Source: JABWCE01 sp964355045 (lineage in GTDB: Bacteria > Bacteroidota > Bacteroidia > NS11-12g > UBA9320). From it: 64,000 bases of DNA. Positions 8,839 through 16,920 of this stretch are shown here, in pieces (position 1 is the stretch's first letter; each line of letters starts with the position of its first letter). Under the pieces are notes generated by a model. It was given only the letters and a program-made list of their open reading frames with translations, was not told the origin of the DNA and did no database searches. Location: NCBI GenBank assembly GCA_964355045.1, contig CAYHCM010000001.1, positions 1-64,000 of the forward strand, in the 5' to 3' direction. A program made the translations under genes and the position numbers.

Positions 8839-10101
8839 ATGATAAAACAAAAAGCAATATTATTCCTGATTCTCATTATGAGTAGCTTTTTTAGCGCATT
8901 TGCTGTTAAAGACTCAAGTGATTTGGCTATAGATTTCGAACGGATTAACCGCATCGAAAATCTTAGCAAAGGATTGTATAATAAATTACATCCAACACAA
9001 TGTACCAAGGCAGGTGACGATTTTCGTGTAACGTTCGAAAATAATAAAATGCCTTTGGACGAAGAGCAATTTATTGATAATTCACGAATGCTGGAGTCGG
9101 AAATTCCCATGCAGTATAATTCTGAAGTTCATAAATTAATAAATTATTTTGGAACAAGCTGGCAAAGTAAGCTCAAGGAAATGATAGTGGTATCGAATTA
9201 TTATTTCCCCATTTATGAGGAAATTTTTGACAAATACGATTTGCCATTGGAAATGAAATATCTTTCTGTAATTGAATCGGCTTTAAATCCTCATGCTGTT
9301 TCAAGTTCGGGTGCAGCGGGATTGTGGCAGTTTATGCATGCTACCGGAAAAATATTTGACCTTAAAGTAAATAATTATGTGGACGAACGCAGAAATGTTG
9401 AAAAATCAACGGAGGCCGCTTGTCAATATTTAAAAAGAATGTATGGTACGTATGGCGACTGGTTGCTCGTTATAGCTTCCTACAATTGCGGTCCGGGAAA
9501 TGTAAATAAAGCTATACGTAAAGCCGGCGGAGGCAAACGAAGTTTTTGGGAAATATATCCTTATTTACCCCGTGAAACTCAAAATTATGTACCAGCTTTA
9601 ATAGCCATGACGTATCTTATGAATTTTCATGAAACCTATGGTATTACTCCTTCTGTTGCAGTTCAAACAAAATCGCGTTTGGTTAAAGTTGTTTGTAATT
9701 CGGAATATTGCTATGAAGTTATTTGCAGTACCTTAGATATAAGTGCGGATGAATTAAGGTCATTTAATCCCGAATTAAAGAAGGCTTCGTTGCCCAGTGT
9801 TAAAACTACATTTAATTTAAAATTGCCCTATGACAAGGCGCTTATGTTTTGGCAATTGGAAGATTCAATTAATCAAGCTTCATTAAGGATTAAAAGTTGG
9901 AAAGCACCGGTGACCGAAGAACCCGTTTTTGCCAAATCGTCAAAGAGTTCAAAAACAAAAACCTATAAAGTAAAAAAGGGAGAATCTCTTCCGGCCATTG
10001 CCCGAAAATTTGATTGTAAGGTTTGGCAACTACGTTCCTGGAATGGGTTAAAATCTAATTGGATTTATCCCGGTCAAAAACTGATTATTAAAAGTTCGTG
10101 A
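8839..10101 (+). CDS. Membrane-bound lytic murein transglycosylase with LysM, MltD-like
   Basis: A 420-residue exported peptidoglycan lytic transglycosylase. Signal peptide at residues 1-22. An SLT domain (about residues 105-260) carries the catalytic Glu in YLSVIESALNPHAVS (about residue 147), followed by GAAGLWQFM and IASYNCGPGNVNKAI. The C-terminus has a weak LysM-like segment (about residues 285-330) and a clear LysM domain (residues 372-420, YKVKKGESLPAIARKF ... IYPGQKLII) for glycan binding. It would cleave the glycan strand to 1,6-anhydro-muropeptides in the periplasm. Its TGA overlaps the purN GTG start by 4 bp. Confidence 0.92.
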   Translation: MIKQKAILFLILIMSSFFSAFAVKDSSDLAIDFERINRIENLSKGLYNKLHPTQCTKAGDDFRVTFENNKMPLDEEQFIDNSRMLESEIPMQYNSEVHKLINYFGTSWQSKLKEMIVVSNYYFPIYEEIFDKYDLPLEMKYLSVIESALNPHAVSSSGAAGLWQFMHATGKIFDLKVNNYVDERRNVEKSTEAACQYLKRMYGTYGDWLLVIASYNCGPGNVNKAIRKAGGGKRSFWEIYPYLPRETQNYVPALIAMTYLMNFHETYGITPSVAVQTKSRLVKVVCNSEYCYEVICSTLDISADELRSFNPELKKASLPSVKTTFNLKLPYDKALMFWQLEDSINQASLRIKSWKAPVTEEPVFAKSSKSSKTKTYKVKKGESLPAIARKFDCKVWQLRSWNGLKSNWIYPGQKLIIKSS

Positions 10102-10679
10102 TAAATGTTGCAATATTTGCATCAGGTTCAGGCACCAATGCTGTAAACCTTTTTAATTATTTCCGGAATCGTCATTCCATCACTATTGATAAAATTTATT
10201 GCAATAATCCAAATGCCGGTATTATTGAAAAGACAAAATCTATTGGAATTGGATGTCATCTGTTTAACAAAGAAAGTTGGGGAAATGGGGAAATATTAAA
10301 CATTCTTAAAAAAAATAAAACAGACTTTATTGTATTAGCAGGTTTCTTATGGTTGGTTCCAAATGACATAATTTTAAATTATAAAAATCGGATTATTAAT
10401 ATCCATCCGGCTTTGTTGCCGAAGTATGGAGGCCATGGAATGTATGGAATGAAAGTACATGAAACCGTTATAGCTAATCATGAAACAGAATCAGGCATTA
10501 CCATTCATTTGGTGAATGAAGAATATGATAAGGGGGAAATATTATTACAGAGTAAAATTGCGATAACACAGAATGAAACCCCATCGGTCTTAGCTTCTAA
10601 AATTCATGAGCTGGAATATAAATACTTACCTGAAACTGTGGAAAAATACATAATTGGATTTATTGAAAAAGGCCGCTAA
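10098..10679 (+). CDS. purN: Phosphoribosylglycinamide formyltransferase
   Basis: A 193-residue GAR transformylase using 10-formyl-THF in purine synthesis. Family motifs: FASGSGTNAVNL, the catalytic region VLAGFLWLVP ... INIHPALLPKYGGHGMYG with the conserved Asn-His pair, and ESGITIHLVNEEYDKGEIL with the catalytic Asp. The C-terminus is EYKYLPETVEKYIIGFIEKGR. The start is GTG within the GTGA overlap with the upstream gene. The stop codon lies in the loop of its own terminator hairpin. A diverged copy of its last about 20 codons occurs 850 bp downstream, past a toxin-antitoxin pair (11501-11608). Confidence 0.95.
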   Translation: MINVAIFASGSGTNAVNLFNYFRNRHSITIDKIYCNNPNAGIIEKTKSIGIGCHLFNKESWGNGEILNILKKNKTDFIVLAGFLWLVPNDIILNYKNRIINIHPALLPKYGGHGMYGMKVHETVIANHETESGITIHLVNEEYDKGEILLQSKIAITQNETPSVLASKIHELEYKYLPETVEKYIIGFIEKGR

Positions 10680-10690
10680 AGCGGCCTTTT
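10666..10690 (+). terminator. Intrinsic terminator of purN
   Basis: GGCCGC (10671-10676), TAAA loop containing the purN stop, GCGGCC (10681-10686), followed by TTTT and preceded by AAAAA. The stem is GC-only in an AT-rich context. Confidence 0.85.
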
Positions 10691-10709
10691 CAAATATTAA
10701 GAAAATTCA

Positions 10710-10898
10710 CCTATCGGTTGGTGTCCCACCAACCGAAAAACAGCGACCTATAATTTCAATTTGGTTTCGGTTGGTGAGACACCAACCGATAGGAAAAATT
10801 TCAATTTAGTTTCGGTTGGTGGGACACCAACCGATAGAGAAAAAACAACGATCAATAATTTCAATTTAGTTTCGGTTGGTGGGACACCAACCGATAGG
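10710..10898. repeat. Cluster of four REP-like hairpins
   Basis: Four imperfect palindromes of about 28 bp with the core CGGTTGGTG-(3 nt)-CACCAACCG, flanked by CCTAT on one side and GAAA on the other: 10710-10738 (one orientation), then 10765-10793, 10810-10837 and 10870-10898 (the opposite orientation). The last three also share a leader of the form AATTTCAATTTRGTTT. Spacing between copies is irregular (55, 45 and 60 bp). Further copies occur at 28475-28504 and 34574-34680. Extragenic palindromes of this kind can act in transcription attenuation or mRNA stability. Confidence 0.85.
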
Positions 10899-10958
10899 AA
10901 AAGGAAGAGCTTAAATTTATGAAGAGATTTTTTATAAGTATTTATAAAAAACTAATAA

Positions 10959-10966
10959 TATATTTG
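10959..10966 (+). promoter_or_regulatory. -7 promoter element of the first toxin-antitoxin pair
   Basis: TATATTTG fits the TAnnTTTG element exactly. It ends only 4 bp before the antitoxin ATG, so the transcript would start at or almost at the start codon. No good -33 box was seen. Confidence 0.4.
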
Positions 10967-10970
10967 CTTA

Positions 10971-11195
10971 ATGAAATATGTTTTTGATATTAATGAACAA
11001 AGTATAAAAGGTAAAGAAACCCTTGAAGCAATCAAGAACCTGGGGGTTAATGTTGAAAAACTGCAATCAGAAAAAGTAGCCTCCGAAAAGTTAGGAATGC
11101 CTGGCTATAAGGTTACCCAGGAACAAATGCGCAACTGGCTGAACGATGCTGAACAAAGCGGCGAGATTGATTTTAGCTCTATTGAAGCTTTATGA
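10971..11195 (+). CDS. Antitoxin of a RelE/ParE-type toxin-antitoxin pair
   Basis: A 74-residue acidic protein beginning MKYVFDINEQSIKGKETLEAIKN. It precedes the toxin gene and overlaps it by 4 bp (ATGA), the usual order and coupling of type II toxin-antitoxin operons. It resembles the antitoxin at 34974-35216 in its layout: an N-terminal strand, a helix ending in a LGV turn, and an acidic C-terminus ending in D-SLI/D-SSI-EAL. It should neutralise the toxin by binding through its C-terminal part and probably represses the operon, though no DNA-binding fold was recognised. Confidence 0.75.
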   Translation: MKYVFDINEQSIKGKETLEAIKNLGVNVEKLQSEKVASEKLGMPGYKVTQEQMRNWLNDAEQSGEIDFSSIEAL

Positions 11196-11479
11196 AATTA
11201 TTGATAAGTTCTGAAGCGGCCAAATCAATAAAGGCTGTCATCAACTTTATCGAATCACAAAATACAACTGGAAGCGGAATCAGGTGGTTTCGTAAATTGG
11301 AGAAATATTTGCGACGAATAATTCAGGTAACACCTTCTTTACCTTTATGTAAATACCCTCCCTTTAGTGAGAAAAAATTACATTGTATTGTATATAAAGA
11401 CTGGATTATTGCCTTTAAAAACAGGGGCAATAACTGTGTGATAATAGCTTTTGTGTATGGTGCAAATTTAAATTATTAG
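11192..11479 (+). CDS. RelE/ParE-family toxin
   Basis: A 95-residue basic protein with the compact alpha/beta layout of the RelE/ParE superfamily: SSEAAKSIKAVINFIESQNTTGSG (two helices), WFRKLEKYLRRI, LCKYPPF, and a C-terminal strand pair HCIVYKDWIIAFKNRG and VIIAFVYGANLNY. The same length and the motifs GSG, CKYP, the Y/N-DW(I/V)IA strand and the terminal LNY are shared with the toxin at 34690-34977, so the two are paralogues or have a common origin. Whether it cuts mRNA or targets gyrase cannot be told from sequence. Its stop codon is followed in the same frame by the purN-like remnant. Confidence 0.8.
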   Translation: MKLLISSEAAKSIKAVINFIESQNTTGSGIRWFRKLEKYLRRIIQVTPSLPLCKYPPFSEKKLHCIVYKDWIIAFKNRGNNCVIIAFVYGANLNY

Positions 11480-11500
11480 ATTGCCTATAATTCTAATATT

Positions 11501-11608
11501 TACGAAAGACTATTAAATGAATTCGAATATAAATTTAATCCTGAAACGGTGGAAAAATATATAAACGACTATAATGGAAAAGGCCGCATTAGCGGCCTTT
11601 TCCATTAA
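11501..11608 (+). pseudogene. Diverged remnant of the purN 3' end
   Basis: Read in frame from 11501, this stretch encodes YERLLNEFEYKFNPETVEKY, then INDYNGKGRISGLFH and a stop. It aligns with the end of PurN (KIHELEYKYLPETVEKYI ... EKGR), with EYK, PETVEKYI and KGR identical, and with the same GGCCGC...GCGGCC terminator stem following. The DNA is clearly related but diverged, so this is not a recent tandem copy. No start codon or upstream part of purN is present. It lies immediately after the toxin stop codon. Confidence 0.8.
11574..11605. terminator. Bidirectional terminator at the purN remnant
   Basis: A perfect 14-bp stem ATGGAAAAGGCCGC / GCGGCCTTTTCCAT with an ATTA loop. It is the counterpart of the purN terminator at 10666-10690 and can serve both the toxin operon (plus strand) and the gene at 11623 (minus strand). 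Confidence 0.8.
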
Positions 11609-11622
11609 ATAATAATTTCAGT

Positions 11623-12594
11623 TTACTTCAATTTCAAACTTCCTTCACCCATCACAAATTCATCGCAATATAAAATGGCCCGGTAATTTCCGCTCGACAT
11701 TCCGGGTATTTTTTCAAAATAAATAGTGGCCGGACTGCCTGTGGCATTATTGAAATTAACCGTAGCCTTAGATGTATATTGCATACTTTCACCTGCTACT
11801 TCAAATACCCCCGAACCGGCAGTTTGATTGGCAACGGTAGAACCATTAGGCCCAATCAATCTAAGATAAATTACCTTTTGGCCGGCATCGGCTATTTCAT
11901 TTTTTGCAATATTAAATTGAACTTTTATTCTGTCAATTTTGCTTAGCCTCGATTTTTCTTTTTCCTTGGTTCCCTTTACCATAATGCCTTCTACCTTTAT
12001 ATTGGTAGCGGTTAATCGGGAAGCCTTTTTAATTACCTCACCCTGTTTTTTATTCTGTTCGGTAAGCGAAGAATTAATAGATTTTTGATTTTCAACCTCC
12101 TCTTTCACTGTTATATTTTCATCGGTTAGAGTGGTGTTAGCTTCTCTGAGATAAATATTTTCTTTTGAAAGTGAATCAATTTTATAGGTTTCGGATGCAA
12201 TGGTTAACCGAAGCTGAGCAATTAAAGTTTTTGCTTTTTCCAATTCGGCTTTTGTAATATTACCTGATGAAAGCATTTTTCGAATCTGCGCTACTTTTAA
12301 ACCAATTTCATCATTCTTCATATCAATGATGCTATCCAACTGAGCATTTTTGCCCTTGTATTCCAAAAGCAAGGTTTCAGTTTCATCAAACATTTTGTCT
12401 AATTTCGCTTTCTCTTCCTGAGTATCTTCCAACTTACCCTCTGTGGTTACCAATATTTTGTCTTTGCTTATTAAATTATAAAGCAAAGCAAAGTTTATGA
12501 TAAATAACACACCTATAATAATAATCAAATAGGTTTTGGTTCGTTTGTCTTTGGCAATTTGTTGTTCGGGATCCATAATCATAATTTTTTTCAA
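11623..12594 (-). CDS. Membrane-anchored coiled-coil protein
   Basis: A 323-residue protein with a short cytoplasmic N-terminus, one transmembrane segment (about residues 22-44, YLIIIIGVLFIINFALLYNL), a long coiled coil (about residues 50-205, rich in Lys/Glu with heptad-spaced Leu/Ile), and a C-terminal beta-rich domain (about residues 210-323). The pattern is seen in uncharacterised Bacteroidota envelope proteins; I do not know its function. ATG at 12576 (MDPEQQIAKDK) is an alternative start six codons in. A TACATTTG -7-like element is at 12603-12610 on the minus strand. Confidence 0.75.
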   Translation of the reverse strand: MKKIMIMDPEQQIAKDKRTKTYLIIIIGVLFIINFALLYNLISKDKILVTTEGKLEDTQEEKAKLDKMFDETETLLLEYKGKNAQLDSIIDMKNDEIGLKVAQIRKMLSSGNITKAELEKAKTLIAQLRLTIASETYKIDSLSKENIYLREANTTLTDENITVKEEVENQKSINSSLTEQNKKQGEVIKKASRLTATNIKVEGIMVKGTKEKEKSRLSKIDRIKVQFNIAKNEIADAGQKVIYLRLIGPNGSTVANQTAGSGVFEVAGESMQYTSKATVNFNNATGSPATIYFEKIPGMSSGNYRAILYCDEFVMGEGSLKLK

Positions 12595-12690
12595 ATTTAG
12601 TTCAAATGTAATTTAAGTACTTATATAATTATTGAATTAACTTACATTATTCCTTTTTTATTGTATAGGATAGGCTACAATTTTATAAAA

Positions 12691-14958
12691 TTAATTACCC
12701 ACCACCTGTTTCCTGATAATATTTAGAGCTCCTCCCGCCTTAAACCATTCTATCTGTTGCTCATTGTAAGTATGATTGCAATTGATGGTATCTGTGGTTC
12801 CGTTTTTATGATTTAAAACCAAACGCAAAGGTTTGTTAGGAGTAAATGTGGTTAAACCCAATAAACTCATGGTATCATTTTCCTCAATTAAATCATATGC
12901 TTCTTTGTTGGCAAAGGTTAAGGCCAGCATACCTTGTTTTTTAAGATTGGTTTCATGAATACGGGCAAACGATTTGGTTAAAACAACTCTTACTCCCAAA
13001 AAACGCGGCTCCATAGCTGCATGCTCTCGGCTGCTTCCTTCGCCATAATTTTCATCACCAACTACAATAGTTCCGATTCCGGCAGCCTTGTAAGCCCTTT
13101 GTACGGCTGGCACTTCGCCATATTCGCCGGTTAACTGGTTTTTAACCGAATTGGTTTTTTCATTAAAAAAATTCAAAGCACCAATCAACATATTGTTGCT
13201 TATATTATCCAAATGTCCACGGAACTTGAGCCACGGCCCGGCCATGCTGATATGGTCGGTTGTACATTTTCCTTTTGCTTTTATCAATAATTTCAAACCC
13301 TTTAAATCTGTTCCTTCCCAGGCTCTAAAAGGTTCGAGCAATTGCAAACGGTCGCTGTTGGGCGACACATTTATAGTTACTAAACTTCCATCTGCCGCAG
13401 GAGCCTGATATCCGGCATCTCCCACATCATATCCTTTTAACGGCATCTCAATTCCTAAGGGTTCCTCAAATTTCAGTTTTTCTCCCTTTGAATTTGTTAA
13501 CAAATCAGTCAGAGGGTTAAAGGTTAAATCTCCGGCAATAGCCATAGCCGTTACAATTTCGGGCGAAGCCACAAAAGCATGTGTATTGGGGTTGCCATCA
13601 TTTCGCTTCGCAAAGTTTCTATTGAACGACGTGATGATTGAATTTTTACGATTCGGGTCGGTTGAATGTCGGGCCCATTGACCAATACAAGGCCCGCAGG
13701 CATTTGCTAAAACCACGCCGCCCATTTCTTCAAACGTTTTTAAATATCCGTCCCGCTCTACCGTGAACCTTACTTGCTCCGAACCCGGAGTAATAGTAAA
13801 TTCAGATTTAGCTTTTATACCATTTATCGTGGCTTGCTTCGCAATGGAGGCAGCCCGTGTAATATCTTCATACGACGAATTGGTACATGAACCAATCAAT
13901 CCCACTTCCAACTCTGCCGGCCAGCCGTGTTCTTTTACAGCTTGTGCAAATTGAGAAATAGGCCAGGCCATATCGGGTGTAAAAGGCCCGTTGATATGAG
14001 GTTCCAGTTCCGATAAATTAATTTCAATAACTTGATCAAAATACAATTCCGGATTATTATAAACTTCCGAATCACCTGTTAGATGTTCGGCAATGGCATC
14101 AGCGGCATCAGCCAATTCAGTCCTACCGGTTCCTTTTAAATATTCCGACATTTTTGCATCATACCCAAATACCGATGTGGTGGCGCCAATTTCAGCACCC
14201 ATATTGCAAATGGTACCTTTGCCGGTGCATGACAGACTTTTTGCTCCTTCGCCAAAATATTCTACAATAGCACCGGTTCCTCCTTTCACGGTAAGGATTC
14301 CGGCTACTTTTAATATCACATCTTTGGAGGATGTCCAGCCGCTTAATTTTCCGGTAAGCTTTACGCCTATTAATTTTGGAAATTTAAGTTCCCATGGCAA
14401 TCCTGCCATCACATCACAGGCGTCAGCCCCACCAACTCCTATGGCCACCATTCCCAATCCTCCGGCATTTACAGTATGGCTGTCGGTGCCTATCATTAGC
14501 CCTCCGGGAAATGCATAATTTTCTAATACCACCTGATGAATAATTCCGGCTCCGGGTTTCCAAAAACCAATGCCATATTTATCTGATACGGAAGCTAAAA
14601 AATCAAAAACTTCTTTATTCACTTCCTTTGATGTGGCCAAATCTTCTTTAGCTCCGTCTTTTGCCAATATTAAATGATCGCAATGAACGGTGGATGGAAC
14701 GGCCACTTTCAGCCGACCAGCTTGCATAAATTGCAACAAAGCCATTTGGGCCGTGGCATCCTGCATAGCCACACGGTCGGGGGCAAAATCCACATAACTT
14801 TTTCCCCGTTCACATGCTACAGTTGGCGTGCCTTCCCACAAGTGGGTATAAAGAATTTTTTCGGTAAGAGAAAGGGGTTTATTGATTAATTTTCGGGTGG
14901 CAGCTACTCGTTCGGGAAATTTGGAATAGACGTTTTTAATGGTTTCTAAATCAAACAT
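12691..14958 (-). CDS. acn: Aconitate hydratase, mitochondrial type
   Basis: A 755-residue [4Fe-4S] aconitase interconverting citrate and isocitrate in the TCA cycle. The three cluster cysteines are visible in IGSCTNSSYEDI and ANACGPCIGQW. Other landmarks: VACERGKSYVDFAPDRVAMQDATAQ, GTDSHTVNAGGLGMVAIGVGGADA, and in the C-terminal swivel domain DHISMAGPWLKFRGHL and GDENYGEGSSREHAAMEPR. Length and motifs match the mitochondrial-like aconitase common in Bacteroidota rather than AcnA (about 890) or AcnB (about 865). Monocistronic; the upstream 270 bp hold an AT-rich inverted repeat. Confidence 0.96.
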   Translation of the reverse strand: MFDLETIKNVYSKFPERVAATRKLINKPLSLTEKILYTHLWEGTPTVACERGKSYVDFAPDRVAMQDATAQMALLQFMQAGRLKVAVPSTVHCDHLILAKDGAKEDLATSKEVNKEVFDFLASVSDKYGIGFWKPGAGIIHQVVLENYAFPGGLMIGTDSHTVNAGGLGMVAIGVGGADACDVMAGLPWELKFPKLIGVKLTGKLSGWTSSKDVILKVAGILTVKGGTGAIVEYFGEGAKSLSCTGKGTICNMGAEIGATTSVFGYDAKMSEYLKGTGRTELADAADAIAEHLTGDSEVYNNPELYFDQVIEINLSELEPHINGPFTPDMAWPISQFAQAVKEHGWPAELEVGLIGSCTNSSYEDITRAASIAKQATINGIKAKSEFTITPGSEQVRFTVERDGYLKTFEEMGGVVLANACGPCIGQWARHSTDPNRKNSIITSFNRNFAKRNDGNPNTHAFVASPEIVTAMAIAGDLTFNPLTDLLTNSKGEKLKFEEPLGIEMPLKGYDVGDAGYQAPAADGSLVTINVSPNSDRLQLLEPFRAWEGTDLKGLKLLIKAKGKCTTDHISMAGPWLKFRGHLDNISNNMLIGALNFFNEKTNSVKNQLTGEYGEVPAVQRAYKAAGIGTIVVGDENYGEGSSREHAAMEPRFLGVRVVLTKSFARIHETNLKKQGMLALTFANKEAYDLIEENDTMSLLGLTTFTPNKPLRLVLNHKNGTTDTINCNHTYNEQQIEWFKAGGALNIIRKQVVGN

Positions 14959-15048
14959 AATTGAGCCGCGAATTTACAAAAAAGCAAAAGAAATGGAAGG
15001 TGGAATTTTAATATATTTTTTAGAATGATGGTGTTTTTTGATTCAAAG

Positions 15049-15135
15049 CCCCAAATTCAAATTCCAAATTTCAAGAACCAAGTCATAGCCCTCAATCCAT
15101 CTTGAAATTTTAGGCTTGAAATTTAGAATTTGGGG
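15049..15135. repeat. AT-rich inverted repeat of the CCAAATT family
   Basis: Left arm at 15049-15075 (CCCCAAATTC ... AAATTTCAAG) and right arm at 15115-15135, whose complement is CCCCAAATTCTAAATTTCAAG; the left arm has six extra bases. The same low-complexity family recurs at 15984-16056 and 49754-49850. Confidence 0.6.
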
Positions 15136-15218
15136 TTTATTATGGTAGGTTTTCATTATTGTGCAATATATCATACCCCTTACAAAATCTCACCTCTCAA
15201 ATCTAACTTCTAAAAACT

Positions 15219-15226
15219 TATTTTTG
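15219..15226 (+). promoter_or_regulatory. -7 element before the glycosyltransferase gene
   Basis: TATTTTTG fits TAnnTTTG exactly and ends 4 bp before the ATG at 15231, the same spacing as at the two toxin-antitoxin loci. The -33 region has no clear TTG. Confidence 0.4.
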
Positions 15227-15230
15227 CGGA

Positions 15231-15983
15231 ATGATACATGGTAAAAAAGTAGTGGTGGTGTTGCCTGCATATAATGCCGCCCTTACCGTAAAGCAAACCT
15301 ATGATGAAATTCCGTTTGACATAGTGGACGAAGTGGTATTGGTGGACGATGCAAGCAAAGATAATACGGTGGAAACAGCGCGACAAATAGGAATTAAATA
15401 TGTGATAAAACATGAAAAAAACCGGGGTTATGGCGGCAATCAAAAATCGTGTTATACTAAAGCTCTGGAGTTGGGAGCCGATATAATTATTATGCTTCAT
15501 CCCGATTATCAATACACCCCAAAACTAATTGCTCCTATTGCCGGCATTATTGCTAATGATTTGTATCCGGTCGTTTATGGTTCCCGCATATTGGGCAAAG
15601 GCGCTTTAAAAGGCGGAATGCCGATTTATAAATATATAGCCAACCGTTGCCTTACCTTGTTTCAAAATATTTTGATTAATCAAAAACTATCGGAATACCA
15701 CACCGGTTACAGGGCATTCAGCAAAGAAATTTTTACCAAAATAGATATTGAAGCCAATTCGGATGATTTTATTTTTGATAACCAAATGACGGCCCAAATA
15801 TTCATGGCCGGTTTTGAAATTGGCGAAATAACCTGCCCTACCAAGTATTTTGAAGAAGCGTCTTCCATTAATTTTAAACGAAGTTCTGTTTATGGATTGG
15901 GTGTGCTGTGGGTTTCCATCCAATACCGATTGCAAAAAATGGGGCTTGGGAGTTTTAAAATATTTAAAAACAAGAAGGTTTAA
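15231..15983 (+). CDS. Glycosyltransferase family 2, DPM1-like
   Basis: A 250-residue GT-A glycosyltransferase without transmembrane segments. The nucleotide-binding start VVVVLPAYNAALTVKQTYDEIP is followed by EVVLVDDASKDNT (DD motif), GYGGNQKSCYTKALELGADIIIMLHPDYQY (metal-binding HPDYQ in place of DxD), and the acceptor loop GYRAFSKEIF. This is the polyprenyl-phosphate sugar transferase-like branch of GT2. The acceptor is unknown; a role in envelope glycan or protein glycosylation is inferred. It is followed after 73 bp of AT-rich repeat by the VIT1-like gene. Confidence 0.9.
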   Translation: MIHGKKVVVVLPAYNAALTVKQTYDEIPFDIVDEVVLVDDASKDNTVETARQIGIKYVIKHEKNRGYGGNQKSCYTKALELGADIIIMLHPDYQYTPKLIAPIAGIIANDLYPVVYGSRILGKGALKGGMPIYKYIANRCLTLFQNILINQKLSEYHTGYRAFSKEIFTKIDIEANSDDFIFDNQMTAQIFMAGFEIGEITCPTKYFEEASSINFKRSSVYGLGVLWVSIQYRLQKMGLGSFKIFKNKKV

Positions 15984-16056
15984 ATCCCAAAATCCAAATT
16001 CCAAATAACAAAATCCCAAATAACAAATAAATTTCCAATTTCAAATTTCAAAAAAC
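15984..16056. repeat. AT-rich CCAAATT-type repeat before the VIT1-like gene
   Basis: A run of near-tandem units such as ATCCCAAAATCCAAATTCC, AATAACAAAATCCC and TTTCCAATTTCAAATTTC fills the space between the two genes and ends at the start codon. It belongs to the same family as 15049-15135 and 49754-49850. Confidence 0.55.
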
Positions 16057-16737
16057 ATGGAACAACATAAAAAAGGATCCGAATCAATACAAGACATGGT
16101 TTTAGGTATGAGCGACGGGCTTACCGTTCCTTTTGCATTAGCCGCCGGACTGAGTGGAGCAGTAGCATCATCAGGTATTATACTTACGGCAGGTGTGGCC
16201 GAAATAATTGCCGGCAGCATCGCCATGGGTTTGGGAGGGTATCTGGCAGGAACGGCTCAGGTTAATCATTATAAAGCTGAATTGAAACGCGAATATTATG
16301 AGGTGGATGAATATCCTGAAAAAGAAAAACAGGAAGTTCGGGATGTATTCAGAGATTATGGATTGAGCGAAAAACTGCAAAATGAAATAGCGGATGAAAT
16401 GGCTAAGGACAAGGATAAATGGGTGCAATTTATGATGCGTTTTGAGCTGGATTTAAATACCCCTGATCCAAACCGTCCGTGGAAAAGCGGTATGACCATA
16501 GCCCTTGCCTATATAGTTGGGGGATCAATTCCTATGCTCCCATATGTATTTACAGAGGATTCAGAAACAGGATTGAAATTTTCGTCTATTGTAACCTTGA
16601 TGGCCTTGTTTGTTTTTGGAATATTCAAGAGCAAAGTTACTGGACAGCCTGTATTTGCAGGTGCCCTCAAGGTGATGTTTATAGGAGCTTTGGCGGCAAG
16701 TGCAGCCTATGCCATTGCAAAAATGATGGGGGTTTAG
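16057..16737 (+). CDS. VIT1/CCC1-family iron or manganese transporter
   Basis: A 226-residue membrane protein of the VIT1/CCC1 (DUF125) family. Features: MSDGLTVPFALAAGLSGAV (first membrane helix with the conserved Asp-Gly), AGVAEIIAGSIAMGLGGYLAGTAQ (second helix), a charged cytoplasmic metal-binding loop (about residues 78-142, YEVDEYPEKEKQEVRDVFRDYG), then three more helices with GGSIPMLPY. Homologues move Fe2+ or Mn2+ out of the cytosol by proton antiport; the substrate here is not shown by the sequence. Confidence 0.88.
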   Translation: MEQHKKGSESIQDMVLGMSDGLTVPFALAAGLSGAVASSGIILTAGVAEIIAGSIAMGLGGYLAGTAQVNHYKAELKREYYEVDEYPEKEKQEVRDVFRDYGLSEKLQNEIADEMAKDKDKWVQFMMRFELDLNTPDPNRPWKSGMTIALAYIVGGSIPMLPYVFTEDSETGLKFSSIVTLMALFVFGIFKSKVTGQPVFAGALKVMFIGALAASAAYAIAKMMGV

Positions 16738-16920
16738 AATTTTAATTTTCGTTTATTTTTTAAAATTAACTACCGGAATAACCACCGGAATTTATTTTAA
16801 TATTATAGCCTTTTTGTCAATAATAGTAAGGATTTAGTTATCGGAATGACTACCGGAATAATTTTATAAAAGGAAGTGGATACGATGAATTTATTGTAGG
16901 ATATTGACAAAAAAATAAAT
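16738..16920. repeat. Spacer with short direct and inverted repeats
   Basis: This gene-free spacer between the VIT1-like gene and hipA has several copies of a TACCGGAATAA-type word (near 16770, 16785 and 16850) and a perfect 12-bp inverted repeat TTTTTGTCAATA (16811-16822) and TATTGACAAAAA (16902-16913). It may hold the convergent terminators of the two genes. Confidence 0.4.

Noticed and set aside
10710..10898. Possible CRISPR array from evenly repeated motifs
   Set aside because: The repeats are palindromic hairpins of irregular spacing, one is inverted, the spacers resemble each other, and no cas genes are near. REP-like elements fit better.
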